This document shows, piece after piece, positions 24,577 to 38,500 of a DNA stretch of 64,000 bases (positions are counted from its first letter, which is position 1; every line of letters starts with the position of its first letter). The notes under the pieces are model-generated. The model was given only the letters and a program-made list of their open reading frames with translations, was not told where the DNA came from and ran no database searches. Origin of the DNA: Seriola aureovittata (taxonomy: Eukaryota > Chordata > Actinopteri > Carangiformes > Carangidae); NCBI RefSeq assembly GCF_021018895.1, contig NC_079365.1:15389501-15453500 (forward strand). Reading direction: 5' to 3'. The position numbers and the translations under genes are program-made.

Positions 24577-27500
24577 TGTCATTTAATTGAATTTAAACGT
24601 ATTATGTTCAGCCTTTCTGGTCACATTTTGCATTAGTAAACATATAGGGATCATCATCATCATCATCATCATCCTCACAATCATCAAGCATTCTTCCATA
24701 GATCTAACAATGATTTGATTTGATTTGCCCCCTCTGTTCTTCAGACTCCATTGCCTTGGAAACCTCCCACTTTTATCTCTGCATTACTTTCACCATGGCT
24801 ACTGTTTAGGAGATGTGGCACATCTCAGCAGAGGCTGAGGGATCATTTCTAACAGGCTATTCTGTCACACACACACACACACACACACAGAGCACAGACC
24901 GTGTGAAGTGAAAAGCCTGGTGGGTAAATTTGCTCAGGAATGACACACCAGCACCAACACCACCACCGATGCTTCGATCGTGAAGTCTAACCATGAAGGC
25001 AGTGCTGTGCTGACAGCACATATACACAAACCATTATCTTTTAAAGGGACAATTGTGTCTTTACAGCACCTTCCTTTTTTTCTTTTTTTTTTTTGCACAC
25101 ACACACAGTGGCATCCTCATGCTCTTGTTGCATCCATTGTTTACTTCTTTTCTTTTCTTTTGGCAGAGCTGATGTTTACAGTGAAAGAGGAGTGTGATAG
25201 CAAGAATGTCACCAGTGGCAGAAATGTCTTTAGCCAATATGAATATAAATATAAGAAAAATAAAAAATGCATATAAGTCCCTGATCATGACCATGAATAC
25301 AAAACCTCTCAGATTTACATGAAAAAGTGTTTTCAGTTTTGTGTACACTTGTGGCTTTGTGATGGGAATAATGTGTTCCTCACATGGTGAAAAAAAAAAA
25401 TATTTGAATTCATATCATGAACAGCAGCAGCTTCTCAAAGCACTGTAGCGACAGGGACTGAGTGTGTTTCCTGGCAGACACTGTCATCTGGGTGCTTCAG
25501 TGTGTTTTTAACAGACCAGGGAAGTTGGTGTGTTGTCTGTCACCTTAGTTATTCAGGAGTTCAGGAGGGAACAGGCTGTTGACTCACAATGAGGGGGCAC
25601 AAACCTGCACACTGACACACTGTAGAAGCCATATAAACTTCATTTCCATCTGCACCGCACAGGCTTGATGTTCTGTATATTTCAAGCTGACAGGCAGGGA
25701 GGCGTTTGTTGACAGACTGTAGATCTACATGGTGCCACATTTGAAAAAGCTGTTAAAAAGGATTTCTATGACAACTGTAAAAAAGAAATTGTTCCACTTT
25801 CCCTTAATAAAAGGTTTATAAAGTATGACTGATGGCTTTATTAATAGTTAATTAGTTGTTAATAGTGGTTATAGAGGTTTAGAACAACTCTTGGGTTGCC
25901 AGGCTATGAAAAAAATCCCTGCATGGCAGATTTATCCTCATCAGGAATACCTTTCCAATAGACGGTTTGATGACTTACTTTCTGGAAAAGTCTATTTATT
26001 AACAACCTTTTACAACGGCAGACCTTGTGGAATGTTGTGAAAACAGTTATTAATGACTTACTAACATCTATACATTTACTGCAGATTTAATGGCTTAATA
26101 GTATAATATATCATTATTGGATTATAACTGCTATAATAAAGCATCAGTAAATTATATATTCGTCATTAATAAGTGCTATACAAAGGCAACTAGACTTGCT
26201 TGAGGTTCATGAATACGTCTCATCCAAAAGGCGTCTTCTGTTCTGAATTGAAGTATAGCCCTTAGAAATACACTCTGAGCACTTAGTAGGTAGAAAATCC
26301 CATGACCTCAATGACTGAGAATCTTCACAGACACGTTTTTTTTTATAGGATATGGCTGAGAAAATGACTTGTGTACCTAACAACATACTGTGTCATTGAG
26401 AGGCACTTTGGTGTAAGCTAGAGTCTGATGTTACTCTGCAGCCAGCAACAACAACTTAAAAGACAATGTAATATGTAATATTACATTGTACAAATGAGGT
26501 GGAACAATTAGTTACCCAAGAGAGTCTAATTAAACAATTACAGAGATGAGAAAGACCTCTCTCTCTCTCTCTTTCTCAACCCTAGAATATCCATTCACAC
26601 AAATGTTGACGCACTCTAACAATGCCCTGCTGTAGTAATGCTTGAGGAAATCAGGTTTAAATTGATGGCCTTGTAGTGTCCAAAGATATTTTATGCCTGT
26701 TGAACACATTAGAGCCCTCTTTACTAGAGTAAAAGCACCTGAGCACTTTTAAATGGTGTCTGAGTGTGTGTATATATATACACTGTATTTATTATGTATC
26801 TATGTCTGTGTGTGTGTTTAGTAGCTCTTGTATCTTTGCAGTTCCAGCGGTGAGTCTAAGTCATTTGTCAGGCCTTATATGTCACCTGCGTGTCTGAGGA
26901 GCGAAGCCATGAGAGAGCAAACACTTCACTTGTGACACACCAGCTGTGACAGAGGCCTGAGTGACAGCAGGGTGGATTCTGCTTTTGTTTGTGTTTACCA
27001 TAGAGAAGTCAGCAGAGGTAACCTTCTGTAGTCTCTTTATTCCTCCCACCATCCCTCTGTTGCTCACCCCTACCTCTCTCATCAGGGGGGAAGCCTGGAA
27101 AACTGCGACTCCACTGTCTTTATGGCACAAAGATCCATTGTGAGATCCTTTTACTATTTCTTTCTATAGAACAAGAGTGGGAACGGCTCTCGTCTCCATC
27201 TCCAACATGTGAACAAACACCACTCTGGGATACAGTCTGGACTTGAATGCCATAATAGGTCATATGTGTAAAGTGTATGCAAATAAAGTTTTTTGCAGCT
27301 AAAAATCTCTCAGTGAATCTGGATGTGCATGACAACCATTGTTTACTGTTTCCTACTTGCACATTTTATTTGCTTCATTGTTTTTTAAAGATACTTTTTT
27401 TTCACAATTATTGAATAATTTGTTGAGTCAGTGTCAGAAAACTTGCAACAAGGGTCACCAGGTGACCCAGACCAGGGTTGTCATGGTTACAGGCATCTTA

Positions 27501-30500
27501 GACCACTCAGTCACCAGGACATCCTGCTGTGAATTGCTTTGTCTTTGAAATAAGTGCTACTACTACTTCAAGATTCCTTACATGTCAAATAAAAGTGACA
27601 ATGTGGGCCCAAAAACAAAATCATGATTATTCATATTATTACATCGAAAAAAGAAATGCATGAGTGCGACTTAATGTGAAGGTGCTCAGCTAAAGTGTTT
27701 GGCCGATTATGAAAACTCTGGGCAAGTAGACAGCAGACGAAGCCCTTCAGGCTGATTCTTCAAAATGTTTTCTTCTTCATCACCCAGAGGTAGCTTTGCA
27801 GGGACTTGTGGGTTCTCATATCACTCATAATTGTACTACATTTAATTAAAAAGCTCTCTGCCCTGTGATATGATGTAACAGGTTTCTCTGTTGAGAATCT
27901 ACAGGACTGCCAGATGTGCAGAATTGACCCTTCAGTAAATGATCTGCAGTAATGATCTGAGTAATGTCTTGCTGAGTGATGGTTCTCCCACTTTCTGCTT
28001 CTACTAAGATCAAAGTTTGGTGGATTTTGGAATCAACACAGATTTGTTGATTACTGTACTCCAGGGAAAAGCTTTATTTCCCTTTAAGAAATCTCACTAT
28101 GCGAATATACCGTATTTAATGGAATATAATAATAAGAATTTTCAAGCAGGGAGTGGTATATCCCTGCATATCCTTGTTTACCTCTGACAGACTTTATTAA
28201 TTGTTATTATTGGTAGATTCCCTTCAGATGGATGAGACTCACACTGGTGTATCCGTCTTGGGCCTATTGTAAAACCATATTTACCTCAATACTGAATCTG
28301 TACAATGACAGAGATAGAAATGATTCAGATAAGAAAAAGGATTTGGACGTTCCATTAAGTCATTATTTAAAAATGAAAGGTTAATTACAGATCTGACAAA
28401 CTTGGCATGAGTGACCTTTGGGCTCTGAATGCAAGGTGTATAGTATTATTAAGAGACTATTTGTCCTGCTGTTGTCAACAGTCTACCAACTGTACTGTTT
28501 TATCTATTTTCAGTTACATAAATGGCTTCCAATGTTTGGGTTTTTTTTTATTGTTCACATCTGGTACATATCTCTAAGCAAATACAGCTGTGTGTCTCAG
28601 GACATGACTCATTGTTTTCTTGTCTTTCCAATCAGTTAAAGGCTACTAAAGCCCTGACTCCTGTCTGTTGTTAGAACCGATTCCATTGCAAGACAATCAT
28701 CTGCAAAAACCACTGACAGCGTCTGTTGTAGTCTTTGATACTTGTCATCAATCAATCATCAAGCACTCACGCTGGGAAAGAGATGGCTCCTTGGTACGTT
28801 CTGTATTATCTTCCCTAAGATGTAAACTCATATCTCCATAACTGTCACTTCTATTTTAACAGGTAGAACCACACTGAGAGAGGGATCTTGTAAACACTGG
28901 GAGACGATCGCCGTGTAAAATCCGATAGGATTTATCATACCTGACTGCTTTGAGGATATTCCCTCATGCTTGTCTTCTCTCCCCATTGCATGTTATTGCA
29001 GCTGAGGTTGAGTTACATTTGAGGGTGGAAGCACCAGGTCTGCTTGTGTTGCATGGATAGCCCCTGAATTACAAACAGGTCAGAGAGGACTGTGGTTGTG
29101 TGTGTTTGATCTTCTGTCAAAGCAGCAAACCTGGAGCTACAGTATTTTTTTTTTCACCGTAACCTACTCTTTGCTTATTCTCTTTGCAGAGGGAATAAAA
29201 ACATGTATTATACAAACAGTTGCCTACTGTGTTTATAAGATCATTAAGTTAGCAAAAGTTTTTTGGAGTGTCTGACTGTACTCCAACACTGGCCATCTGT
29301 TGTGTAGGACTTTTTTATCCCTGACATGAACACACGCCTCCTTGTCTCTCAGACTTCACACTTTGTTGGAAAGAATGAAGCTGACTTGAAAAACAACAAA
29401 ATATTCTCAATTAACACTGTATGTAGTGTGGTGAGGCATGAGAGAAGCTATGAAAAGGGTGTTTATTCTGTCAGAGGAAGTCCAGCAGACAAAAAAAAAC
29501 ATTTTCAAAAAATGAATGCTTTCTTGTAATTGTAATGAACTGCTACACATATAAACTTGACATAATCACAGTAAATGAGAAAAGTGGTGAGAATAAATAG
29601 AACCGCTCTTTATTTTCTTCCACAGCTGTTTGCTAAAAGAAAGAGAATTATCTTTAGCACTCACATGAAGTAACTGCCCAGAGGTTCAATTAATCACAGA
29701 AGAAAATGGGACATAGAGGAGAGGACAGTTACTCTAATCACCACACGCTACATAAACTTCATTCATCACAAATGATAAATGGTGAAACGAGATTATGGGT
29801 GACTTTAACAGATTTTCTTTCTCTTTTGTTTAACAATGCTGGAATGGTCCATGCGAGAGACTTAGATATTCTGCGTTTTAAAACCAGTGGCAGTGCATTA
29901 AGCAATGCTAAAAAGTCATTGTAATGTCAACTAAAAAGCCTAAAACTGGCTATATGTGACAATATAGTGATATAACTTTTTTTTATTTATGCAAGTGATG
30001 ATTAATGCTTTATATATAACAAAATCCAACCATGTCGCAGACTCTTCTTGGATCCAGCCAGAAGCAGCAGGAGGTCTGTAGTGCTTCTGTCAGACAAATG
30101 CCCATACAATGAATTACAAAAAACACCATGAAATGTTAATAACAACCTATAATTATTGGCATAAATTCATACAAACAGCGTGTGGGCCAGAATAGAGTCT
30201 GAGAGAGAAAGCGCAGCTGCCTCCCTTTATCCTTTTACCCTGTTGTTATTTCTGTGACAAGAGCCATCTTTTCTCTCTTTCTCCCTCTCTGTTGTTTGTT
30301 GCTCACATATTGGCTGATGCTGGGTTGGGTGCTTCTGTTCAGTGTCATCACACTCAGGTTAAATAAATTACATCATGGCGCCCTCTGCCGTTTACTTATG
30401 GTAAATATATACCCGGAAGTAGCTGGTGAAAATGAATTAAAATAAAGCACATCAATAATCGAGATTATCCCAGCTAGCAACTGCTGGATTTCCTGTCTGG

Positions 30501-31424
30501 GCCTCTGGCTTTCAGAACAAAAGCAAGGCTTTTTCATTGTGAAATCGTTTTAGTCGTGATCTGGCGGTAAAACATCATATTCACTTGAAGGCATATAGTT
30601 TATAGCTATAATTAGACTTTACATAATTGTGTTTGACAAGTGACCTTGTTTAGTTATCATCAAACAAGGCTTTACAAAGGTAGACGTGTTTGACAGCCCC
30701 ACTAGGGTCTCTATCAAATATGCCTTTGAAAACTTATTGAACCTTTGTGTAAGTGCAAAGAAAAAGAAAAGTTCTCTCGAAGCATAGTTCCTGCTACTAT
30801 TTGGATTTTTTAGTTTAGATGAGTGAGTGGGTGTAACAAACCAAATTCATCTGCTGTTAAGTGTGAGTCAGGGAGAATTTTTTTTGTGTGGACCAATGAA
30901 TGAATATTGAATATTTTCTACTCATAGCTTGTTCATAAAAATTAAACAGTAATTCTACAGAACAAATTTTATTAACAAAATGTCACCATTTATACAGTGC
31001 ACCGTTAACTTTGAAGGACAGTGATTTTATTCTTAAATCAACACAGTGTAAGTATGTTAGTGTAAAGATTAAGCCAGTAGCCAGGGGGTATTGACATATA
31101 ACTTTGGCTGCATTAACTTCCTACAGTGCAGTCGAATCAAACACTTATTCTTGGGCCCCTATTGACCACCATAGATGTTACTGAGCAATCCGTGGATTAT
31201 TAGAAGAAATAATTGTCAGACCTATTGATCGAAAATAATTATTGCTTTCAGTCTTGCAGTGCTTCAATGGTGTTTTTCAGTGTGTTCATTACTTGAGAAA
31301 TGTAAGCAGTTTGATAAAACACAACATTGCAATACTCATACAAAAATGTATACTTGTAACTCTTGTGCAAAACCCTTTAGTTTGCCAGAACAAATCTGTG
31401 GAGCTGATGCTTTTATTCTAAAGG
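24575..31424. other. Intergenic region between divergent srgap3 and thumpd3
   Basis: About 6.9 kb without a recognisable gene. It has an ATC triplet tract at 24650-24674, a CA tract at 24868-24890, an AT-rich repeat-like block at 25795-26185, a CT run near 26557-26575 and a TATATA run near 26770-26780. No open frame above about 100 codons looks like a known protein. In human an antisense lncRNA lies between the orthologous genes; nothing here proves one. Confidence 0.7.
25795..26185. repeat. Probable AT-rich interspersed repeat
   Basis: Begins CCCTTAATAAAAGGTTTATA and ends near TCATTAATAAGTGCTATACA. It contains repeated TTATTAATGACTTA/TTAATAGTTAATTAG words and GTGAAAACAGTTATTAATGA. The recurrent TTAATNAC words at both ends and the lack of coding suggest a non-autonomous element of a kind common in fish. 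Ends and class are uncertain. Confidence 0.4.
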
Positions 31425-31500
31425 ATATCGACCGGAAGTGTCGGTGTTGTCGCAGCTGAGCGGAAACAACGTGTGACGCCTCGTGTTTGACGGGTTGGTC
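31425..31500 (+). promoter_or_regulatory. thumpd3: Likely thumpd3 core promoter
   Basis: A small GC-richer island with an ETS/GABP-type site ACCGGAAGTG at 31431-31440, a second GGAA in GAGCGGAAAC, and TGACGCC and TGACGGG half-sites resembling CREB/ATF sites. There is no TATA box. This fits a housekeeping promoter about 0.5 kb upstream of the start codon. A 5' non-coding exon here would splice to a polypyrimidine-AG acceptor at 31889-31903. Inference from motifs only. Confidence 0.5.
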
Positions 31501-31910
31501 TGACTCCAGTTAGCAAACTAGGACCAATAGACTCTTTTAAAACTGTTATCAGCGTCTGCAGTTCAACCGGTGGGCTCATTACACAAACACACATCATTAT
31601 GTGGCAGTGGTTTCATGTAAATGCTGTATCAACGTTAGCTTGCTTTTTATTCGTAACTAACTTTTTAGCTCCGTAAAGCTAACGTTAGCCAGCTAAGTTG
31701 CCTGGTAATATTACTTACTCATCAATAACATAATAGGTGTTTATTCGCAGTGTTCAAATCAACTGTGTTTCTTGCTAACGTATGACAACATGATAGTTCC
31801 CAGTAGTATTTTGTGATGCTCTTTCCTTGCTAGTAGATTCTATTCCTGAATATAAAAACATGCAGTATTGACCTTAAATAATATGCAGCCTCTCTCTCTC
31901 CAGGTGTTAC

Positions 31911-31916
31911 ATGTAA
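31911..31916 (+). promoter_or_regulatory. Start-stop upstream element (ATGTAA) in the thumpd3 leader
   Basis: An ATG followed at once by TAA, eight bases after the likely 5' UTR splice acceptor and 80 bases before the thumpd3 start codon. Context has C at -1, A at -2 and T at -3 (weak to moderate). If transcribed, it could make ribosomes pause or reinitiate. Whether it is in the mRNA is an inference from the acceptor at 31901-31903. Confidence 0.35.
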
Positions 31917-31995
31917 TACACTGAGCTCTGCACCAGCTGCCACTCGCATTACTCAGTTATAGCTTTGTCTATTGAGGGACAGATCACTGTACAGC

Positions 31996-34900
31996 ATGTC
32001 CTCCCAGGGAGATGGAGCTGCAGAAGAGGGCCCTGAAACAGCCTCCACTGAGACTGATGCCACCAGTGGGGACATCATCACTGTCACCATTGGAGCAACC
32101 GTGCCAACTGGGTTTGAACACACTGCTGCGGAGGAGATCAAGGAGAAAATTGGGGTTGATGCACGAATTAGCAAAGATCGTGGTCGTGTATTCTTTCCAA
32201 TAACCACTGACAAGCTATTCCAGGTAAGACTCAAAGCCAGTGGAGGCCCAGTGCCCTCAGGTTTTTCTTACTATCATATTGCATTATAACCAAAGAAGAC
32301 ATTGCTTTGTGGAGGCCAGTGGTGATATACTGAAACTATCAAGCATATAAATGCACAGGAAATCTCTATCTCACATCTATCTGTTTCCCTATTCATCTAT
32401 TTTCCCACTTGTAGGTTCATCTTCTGAAGTCTGTGGACAACCTGTTTGTTGTGGTTGAGGAATATCACCATTACCAGTTCAAGGAATCAAAGGTAACGCA
32501 CAGCCATCTTTATTCTGTTGTAGCTGATATAAAATACATTATTATTGTCAGGGAAGTAACACTTTGTTTTGTACAGGACGAAACATTAATGGAGTTGCAG
32601 GAGCTCGCCTCCAAACTCCCATGGACTAATGCCCTAGAGGTCTGGAAACTAAATGGCACCCTAAAAAAGAAGAAAGGCCACCGGAGAGGAGGAAATGCCG
32701 CTAAATCAAAGCCCAACTGCGAGACCGGTGATGTAACCTTGGCTGACACTGAGCAGCAAGAGCTACCTCAGGCAGTGTCAGCTGCTGAAGGTCAGACAGG
32801 GGCAGAGGACACACATGAGGGGGAGACCTGTACACAGGACTCAGATGAGGCAGCACCCGGGGCCAAACTAATCAAGTTTCGTGTGACGTGCAACAGGGCT
32901 GGTGACAAACACAGCTTTTCCTCTAATGAGGCAGCCAGAGACTTTGGTGGAGCTGTACAAGAATTCTTCCAATGGAAAGCAGACATGACAAAGTTTGACA
33001 TAGAGGTAGGCATGCTTGTTCAGACTCATATGATAAGAAGCAAATACCATTGCGCTAGCCAAAAAACACTCTGCATATTCAGATAAACTCGCACGGCATA
33101 ACCTAATGTTTAGAGTTAAGGAGTGACAAAAAAAACATGTGCTCTAACATTTTATGAAGATACGCTGTTCTCATTATGTAACATGTTGAAAAAGGCTTCA
33201 GCCTTGTATTAAAGGTTGAAGATGATGTGTATGTTTTTTAAGTTGAAGTGAAAAGGTGTAAAAATGATGATCTGTGGCCTTCTACGTTTTGTAGAAATCT
33301 GTCATGGTATTTTGTTGCTTTGTAGCAGTTGCCAGGTGTGTAATCTGACGACTAAAACATAGTTTGTGTTCAAGACCTAAAATGGGCTAGCTGTCATATA
33401 GATGCCTGTTTGGATACATGTTGAAATAACCAGTGCTTTATGCTCGGATGTTCCAGTTTACTATAGTTTATAGTCCAGAATATTAGGACGACTGCAACTA
33501 ACCATTATTTTCATTATTGGTTTATCCTCTAGTTAGTTTCTCAATTAACCAATTATTAATTTAGTCCATTCAATCAAAAAGAATGAAAAATGACTGAAAT
33601 AATTAAAACAAATCAAAATTAATTGTCTTTCAGTAATTTCAGCTGCATAAAATATTAATATTATTGACACTTGATTTCTAATCATGTACTGTATCTTTCT
33701 GCACTGTAGGTTTTACTAAACATACACAATGAAGAGGTGGTGATTGGCATTGCACTCACAGAAGAGAGTCTTCACAGGAGAAACATCAGTCACTTTGGAC
33801 CCACTACACTGCGGTCTACCTTATGCTATGGCATGCTTAGGTAACTCTTTTACACTGTTTTCACCAGGTGCACCATGTGATCCTGAGCTCAGATTATCCA
33901 TGTGATCCATGTGATGTACATTTTGTCATCCGCTCATGCCTGCAAAGGCCAGAGCGGATGTCTGTGTGCAGCGCCTCCAGATACTATATGTTCTGTAAAC
34001 AACAGAACTGTGTGCATGTCTGCTGTCCACTCTCCTGTCTGCATCTGTTTTCAAATGTAACAGGGATTTCTGAATTAGAATACTTGAATAACATGTTAGT
34101 CCAAAATTATAATTGTCTGGCTGATCTTGTTTAAAAAGGTGAAGGTTGCTGTGTTTATAGGACAAAGTTTCAGTCACAGAAAACATTTTCACCTTTGAAC
34201 AACTGTCATAATACCAATTATTATGATTACCTTACCAAGGTTACAGAAGAAGAAGGAAAAGTTGGTGAATACTGCCGAGCAGACTGTCACCTAACAGTAG
34301 ATGTATTTGTTTACCATCTCCCACTCATGCAAATAGATGCACATGAGGAAAAAGGGGCGAACAGATGAGGAAATGAGACATATACCCACTAAATTCTTAT
34401 TCGAACCTGAATTTTACTCCATAATTTAATCATAATCCATGAGAGAAATATGTCTTTCTTGGTAGTAACAAAGCAAACTTGGCCAAATTACAGAGTGAGT
34501 AAAAAGATATGACTTTGGTGCGCTCTGAGCAAGAATTGAGAAAGAAGACGAAGTTGGCAGTGAGGTAATCATGCTTGCCCTGACTTGCTACATGTGTATC
34601 CACTATCATCCCTATCACTAGCCAAGAAAAACTTTTCTTGGTCAAACCATGGTGTTTATTTTAAGGCATAACGGAAGAGACAAATGCTCTGCTAACTAAC
34701 ATTTTCCATGAAGATAAGCATGTGATGTAACAAGTGAAATGCAGTTTGGGATGTTTCTTTTTTCAAACTCCAGTTTCTCCAAACCAATTAGGAATCCCCT
34801 CACACAGAGGTGATGCTCTGAGCATGTTATCTAGGATTCTCTCCTGTAGGGCCCTAATCCCTGAAGTAGGTATTGAAAATTACAGGTAATTTGACAATTG

Positions 34901-35422
34901 AAGACAAGGTTTGTCTCTGCATTAAATTTAGTTATCTTACTTATTCTGGTTTGGCTAATATTTGGATGTCTCCTTGGATAATGACATACATTACATAGTT
35001 GTTTTAGGTGTCACCAGTATATCAGTCAAAGTATGTGCAAAATCAGTGAATGAAGTATAGAGACTTAGCAGTGGCATCACATCTGGGGTTTGTGGTGCAT
35101 TTAAGTCAACATTACAAGCAGAAATGGCACTGAGGTTAAATAGGGGACAGCAGTGTGCGGAGATCATTGACCAATGGTTTATGGTTTGTCCAACCAAGGC
35201 AATTACCCTGGATACTTATGAGAAATTGTATTTCCTTTAGATATTCATTGAGCATATGATCCAAAAAAAACCTTCATGACTCATTTTCTCAGTTTACAAA
35301 TCATAACAATGTTCTGCAGTGCTAAGAATAACTCTGCAATTATAAGATACAAATTATGGTGAGAACAAGTGCTCTTGCGTGTCATGTAAATGGCTGTAAG
35401 GCGGTTTTGTTTAGTAACTGAA

Positions 35423-35503
<81 letters not shown>

Positions 35504-38500
35504 TCATGTTCAGTATTTAGTTTTTAAGAGAGCAGAGAGTTAGAGCAGCACTCATTTAAACATTTTCGTGGCTGATACAATGAGTTGGTTTCATCACAGG
35601 TAAAGAACACGTTGAGGCTTGTTAGGAGAGGAATAGCAGAACTGGTGGATACTAGATGTTGACATGAATAAAATGAGTTAATATGCTTATAAAACATTTT
35701 GTATTGGTGCTATATTCATACTTTATTGTCTGTTGACAGGCTGTGCAAACCTCAGGCATCTGATATAATTCTTGATCCAATGTGTGGGACTGGAGCTATA
35801 CCACTGGAGGTGAGACATTATTTAGGATCCTAACTCTGACCCTGGCTGAATAATATATTTGCAAGTTTTGCTTAGACAATGAAAAAGCACATTGTAAAGG
35901 GTACACACAGTGTGTGCATTAAAGCCCTCTCTCATGGCATCATTTGTTCACAGTCTAAACTGTGTTGTGGTCTTAATACTTCTCAAAATCTGCTCATCAT
36001 TACACTGCACTAATATGTCCAACTGCCACAGATCTACAAACAATTGGATCAAGTTTCATGATGATCCACACTTCATACTTGAACTACACACTGCAGGGTT
36101 TAATGTCAAAAGATTAGCAAGTACTAATGAACATGTTTTTTTTTAAAAATAAAAAAATAAGGAAAGAAAGAAAATGTATGCTTACTCACACTCATCTCTT
36201 TGATGTCTGTAATCTGGCATGTTTAGTTTCGATCAAACTGAGCGCTATCAGAAACTAAACGCATTTTCTGATTCAACAAGTCGTTTGATTAAGTGGTTTA
36301 TTCATCCTTTTGCCAAGTTCTGATGCATTTTCATCCATGCGCAATCACATTCTCCACCCTTTCCCTGATTGCTACATTGAGCAAATGAACCTAAATACTC
36401 AAATGACAAAACATCTTCAGACATGACTTGCTGAATGTTTTGAGGAAGCAAAGTTATTGAGCGATGTTGTTGAGGTCATCGGAGGAGGGCTTTGAATAAT
36501 TACAAAACACAGGCTGATAATTATGCTTTTTTTTTTTCTCTCCAGGGGGCCATTGAATTCAACAGTTCGTACTACGTTGCCGGTGACAACAATGACATGG
36601 CAGTTAACCGCACAGTCAATAATATATGTCACATCCAGAAAAGGAGGGCAGACAAGGGCAGGTGAGAGTGAGCAGCTTTACATCTCATAAGGAAGTCGTT
36701 TCATATACAACTTTGTGTAGCCGATGATCATCATGATGTTTTATGATCTTTTTTTGGATCCTTTCAAACAGTGTGTCTGGATTGCCCATTGACACAGTGC
36801 AATGGGATCTGTGCAACTTACCCATAAGGACCAGCTCTGTTGACATTATCATCACTGACATGCCCTTTGGGAAGAGGTACAATAACAGTGGTTTACAGTA
36901 TAGATACTGAGAAGAGTAGATATTTATAAAGGCTGCAGTATAACAGTGAAAAGAACACTGACAATTAAGTAAAATTTTCCCTTGTTTTCTTCAAGAATGG
37001 GCTCCAGGAAGAAGAACTGGGACCTCTACCCCTCTTGTCTGAGAGAAATGGCCCGTGTGTGTAGACCAGGCTCAGGAAAAGCTGTCCTGTTGACACAGGA
37101 CAAGAAATGCTTTTCCAAGGTAACCTATTGCTCTCACAGATAACAGGAATTACAGCAACTATATTAAATTTTTTCCCAAGAATAGAATATGCAAACTGCT
37201 AGTGCAGGTCTAGTCCTGCCAGTGTCTTCCTGACAATGATTCATGTTAGCAATTGTTCATTTATTCCAAATGTTTATCCAAATGTAAACTTGCTGGAAGC
37301 CTTTGGACACAGCAGACGATTTATGAGGGATACATCTATTCAGTCACTCACAGAACAGAACAAAACTCACGCCAATAAACAAAAATGACCAATGATGATA
37401 AAACCATAAAGACAACACAGAGATGTGTAAGTAGGTGCAACCATAAACATACAGGCAACACAATGACATCAGTGCTGAAACAGAAAAAAAGCAGATACGT
37501 GTTCCTTGTACAGTAGGACAATGTTTAAGTATAATGTTGTACGCCCTTTTATAATCAATCGTTTGAGCTTGGGTGGAGGTGTGTCAAGAATAAGTACCAT
37601 ATGTGTACAAATATACCACTTGTTGCCATGGATGGTACTAGAAATAATGCCTTTAAATAAGATGTTTCTGTTTTTCTGATGTTTCTGATTAACATCATGT
37701 GACCAGTGCTGTAAACGCTAGAAAAGCTGCGCCAGTTAAAGTGGACACACTCCGGGTCTAAACCTGGACCGCAGTCCCCCTATTAGTGACCACGGCACTA
37801 GGGGATAGGTACCACAGTGGAAATGGTATTACCAAATCTCTACCTGTGGACACATTTTTACCTTTGCAGGGTATATGCCGTCATATCGCCCAACCCCACT
37901 ACACACATGTAAGTTTCGTTACTGTATCTTGCAGGTTGTGATTCTATTGTGAGGACATCTGTCCACATACATGTAAACACCTGCCAAAGTACTCAAAACC
38001 AGCTTTGTGGTCATTACCACTACAGTAGGTTTCTCCAGGACCACATATTAATGATGACACAGACGCACAAGATAAGAACAACATTAATCTTGCTGTCGCA
38101 GATGGTAATAATTTTCCTGTAGTCACAAAATTTCAGGGACACGGCTGCTCACAATCTTAGCCGATGAGATAGTAGTAGCCAAAATCAGTCACAGGCCACA
38201 TTCCAAAGTAAAGGGAAAAAAAGCCATATTCCTCAGTCATTCCTTGAACTGGACCTTAACTTTCTTCACATTTTGTTATGTTGCAGCCTTAAGCTAAATT
38301 ATTGTTTTCCTCATCAATCTACACTCAAAAAGCAAAAACCGAATTTTTGAAATCTTTGCAAATTTATTAAAGAGGAAAACCTGAAATATCAAATTGACAT
38401 AAGTGCTCGGAACCTTTGCTGTAAGAGATCAAATTTAGCTCAGGTACCTCCCTTTTCTCTTGCTCATCTTTGAGATGTTTTTACATTACATGTTGTTCAT

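Noticed and set aside
24022..24636. 204-codon open frame antisense to the srgap3 leader
   Set aside because: Made of poly-Phe from poly-T and His-Thr runs from the CA tract; low complexity, no family.
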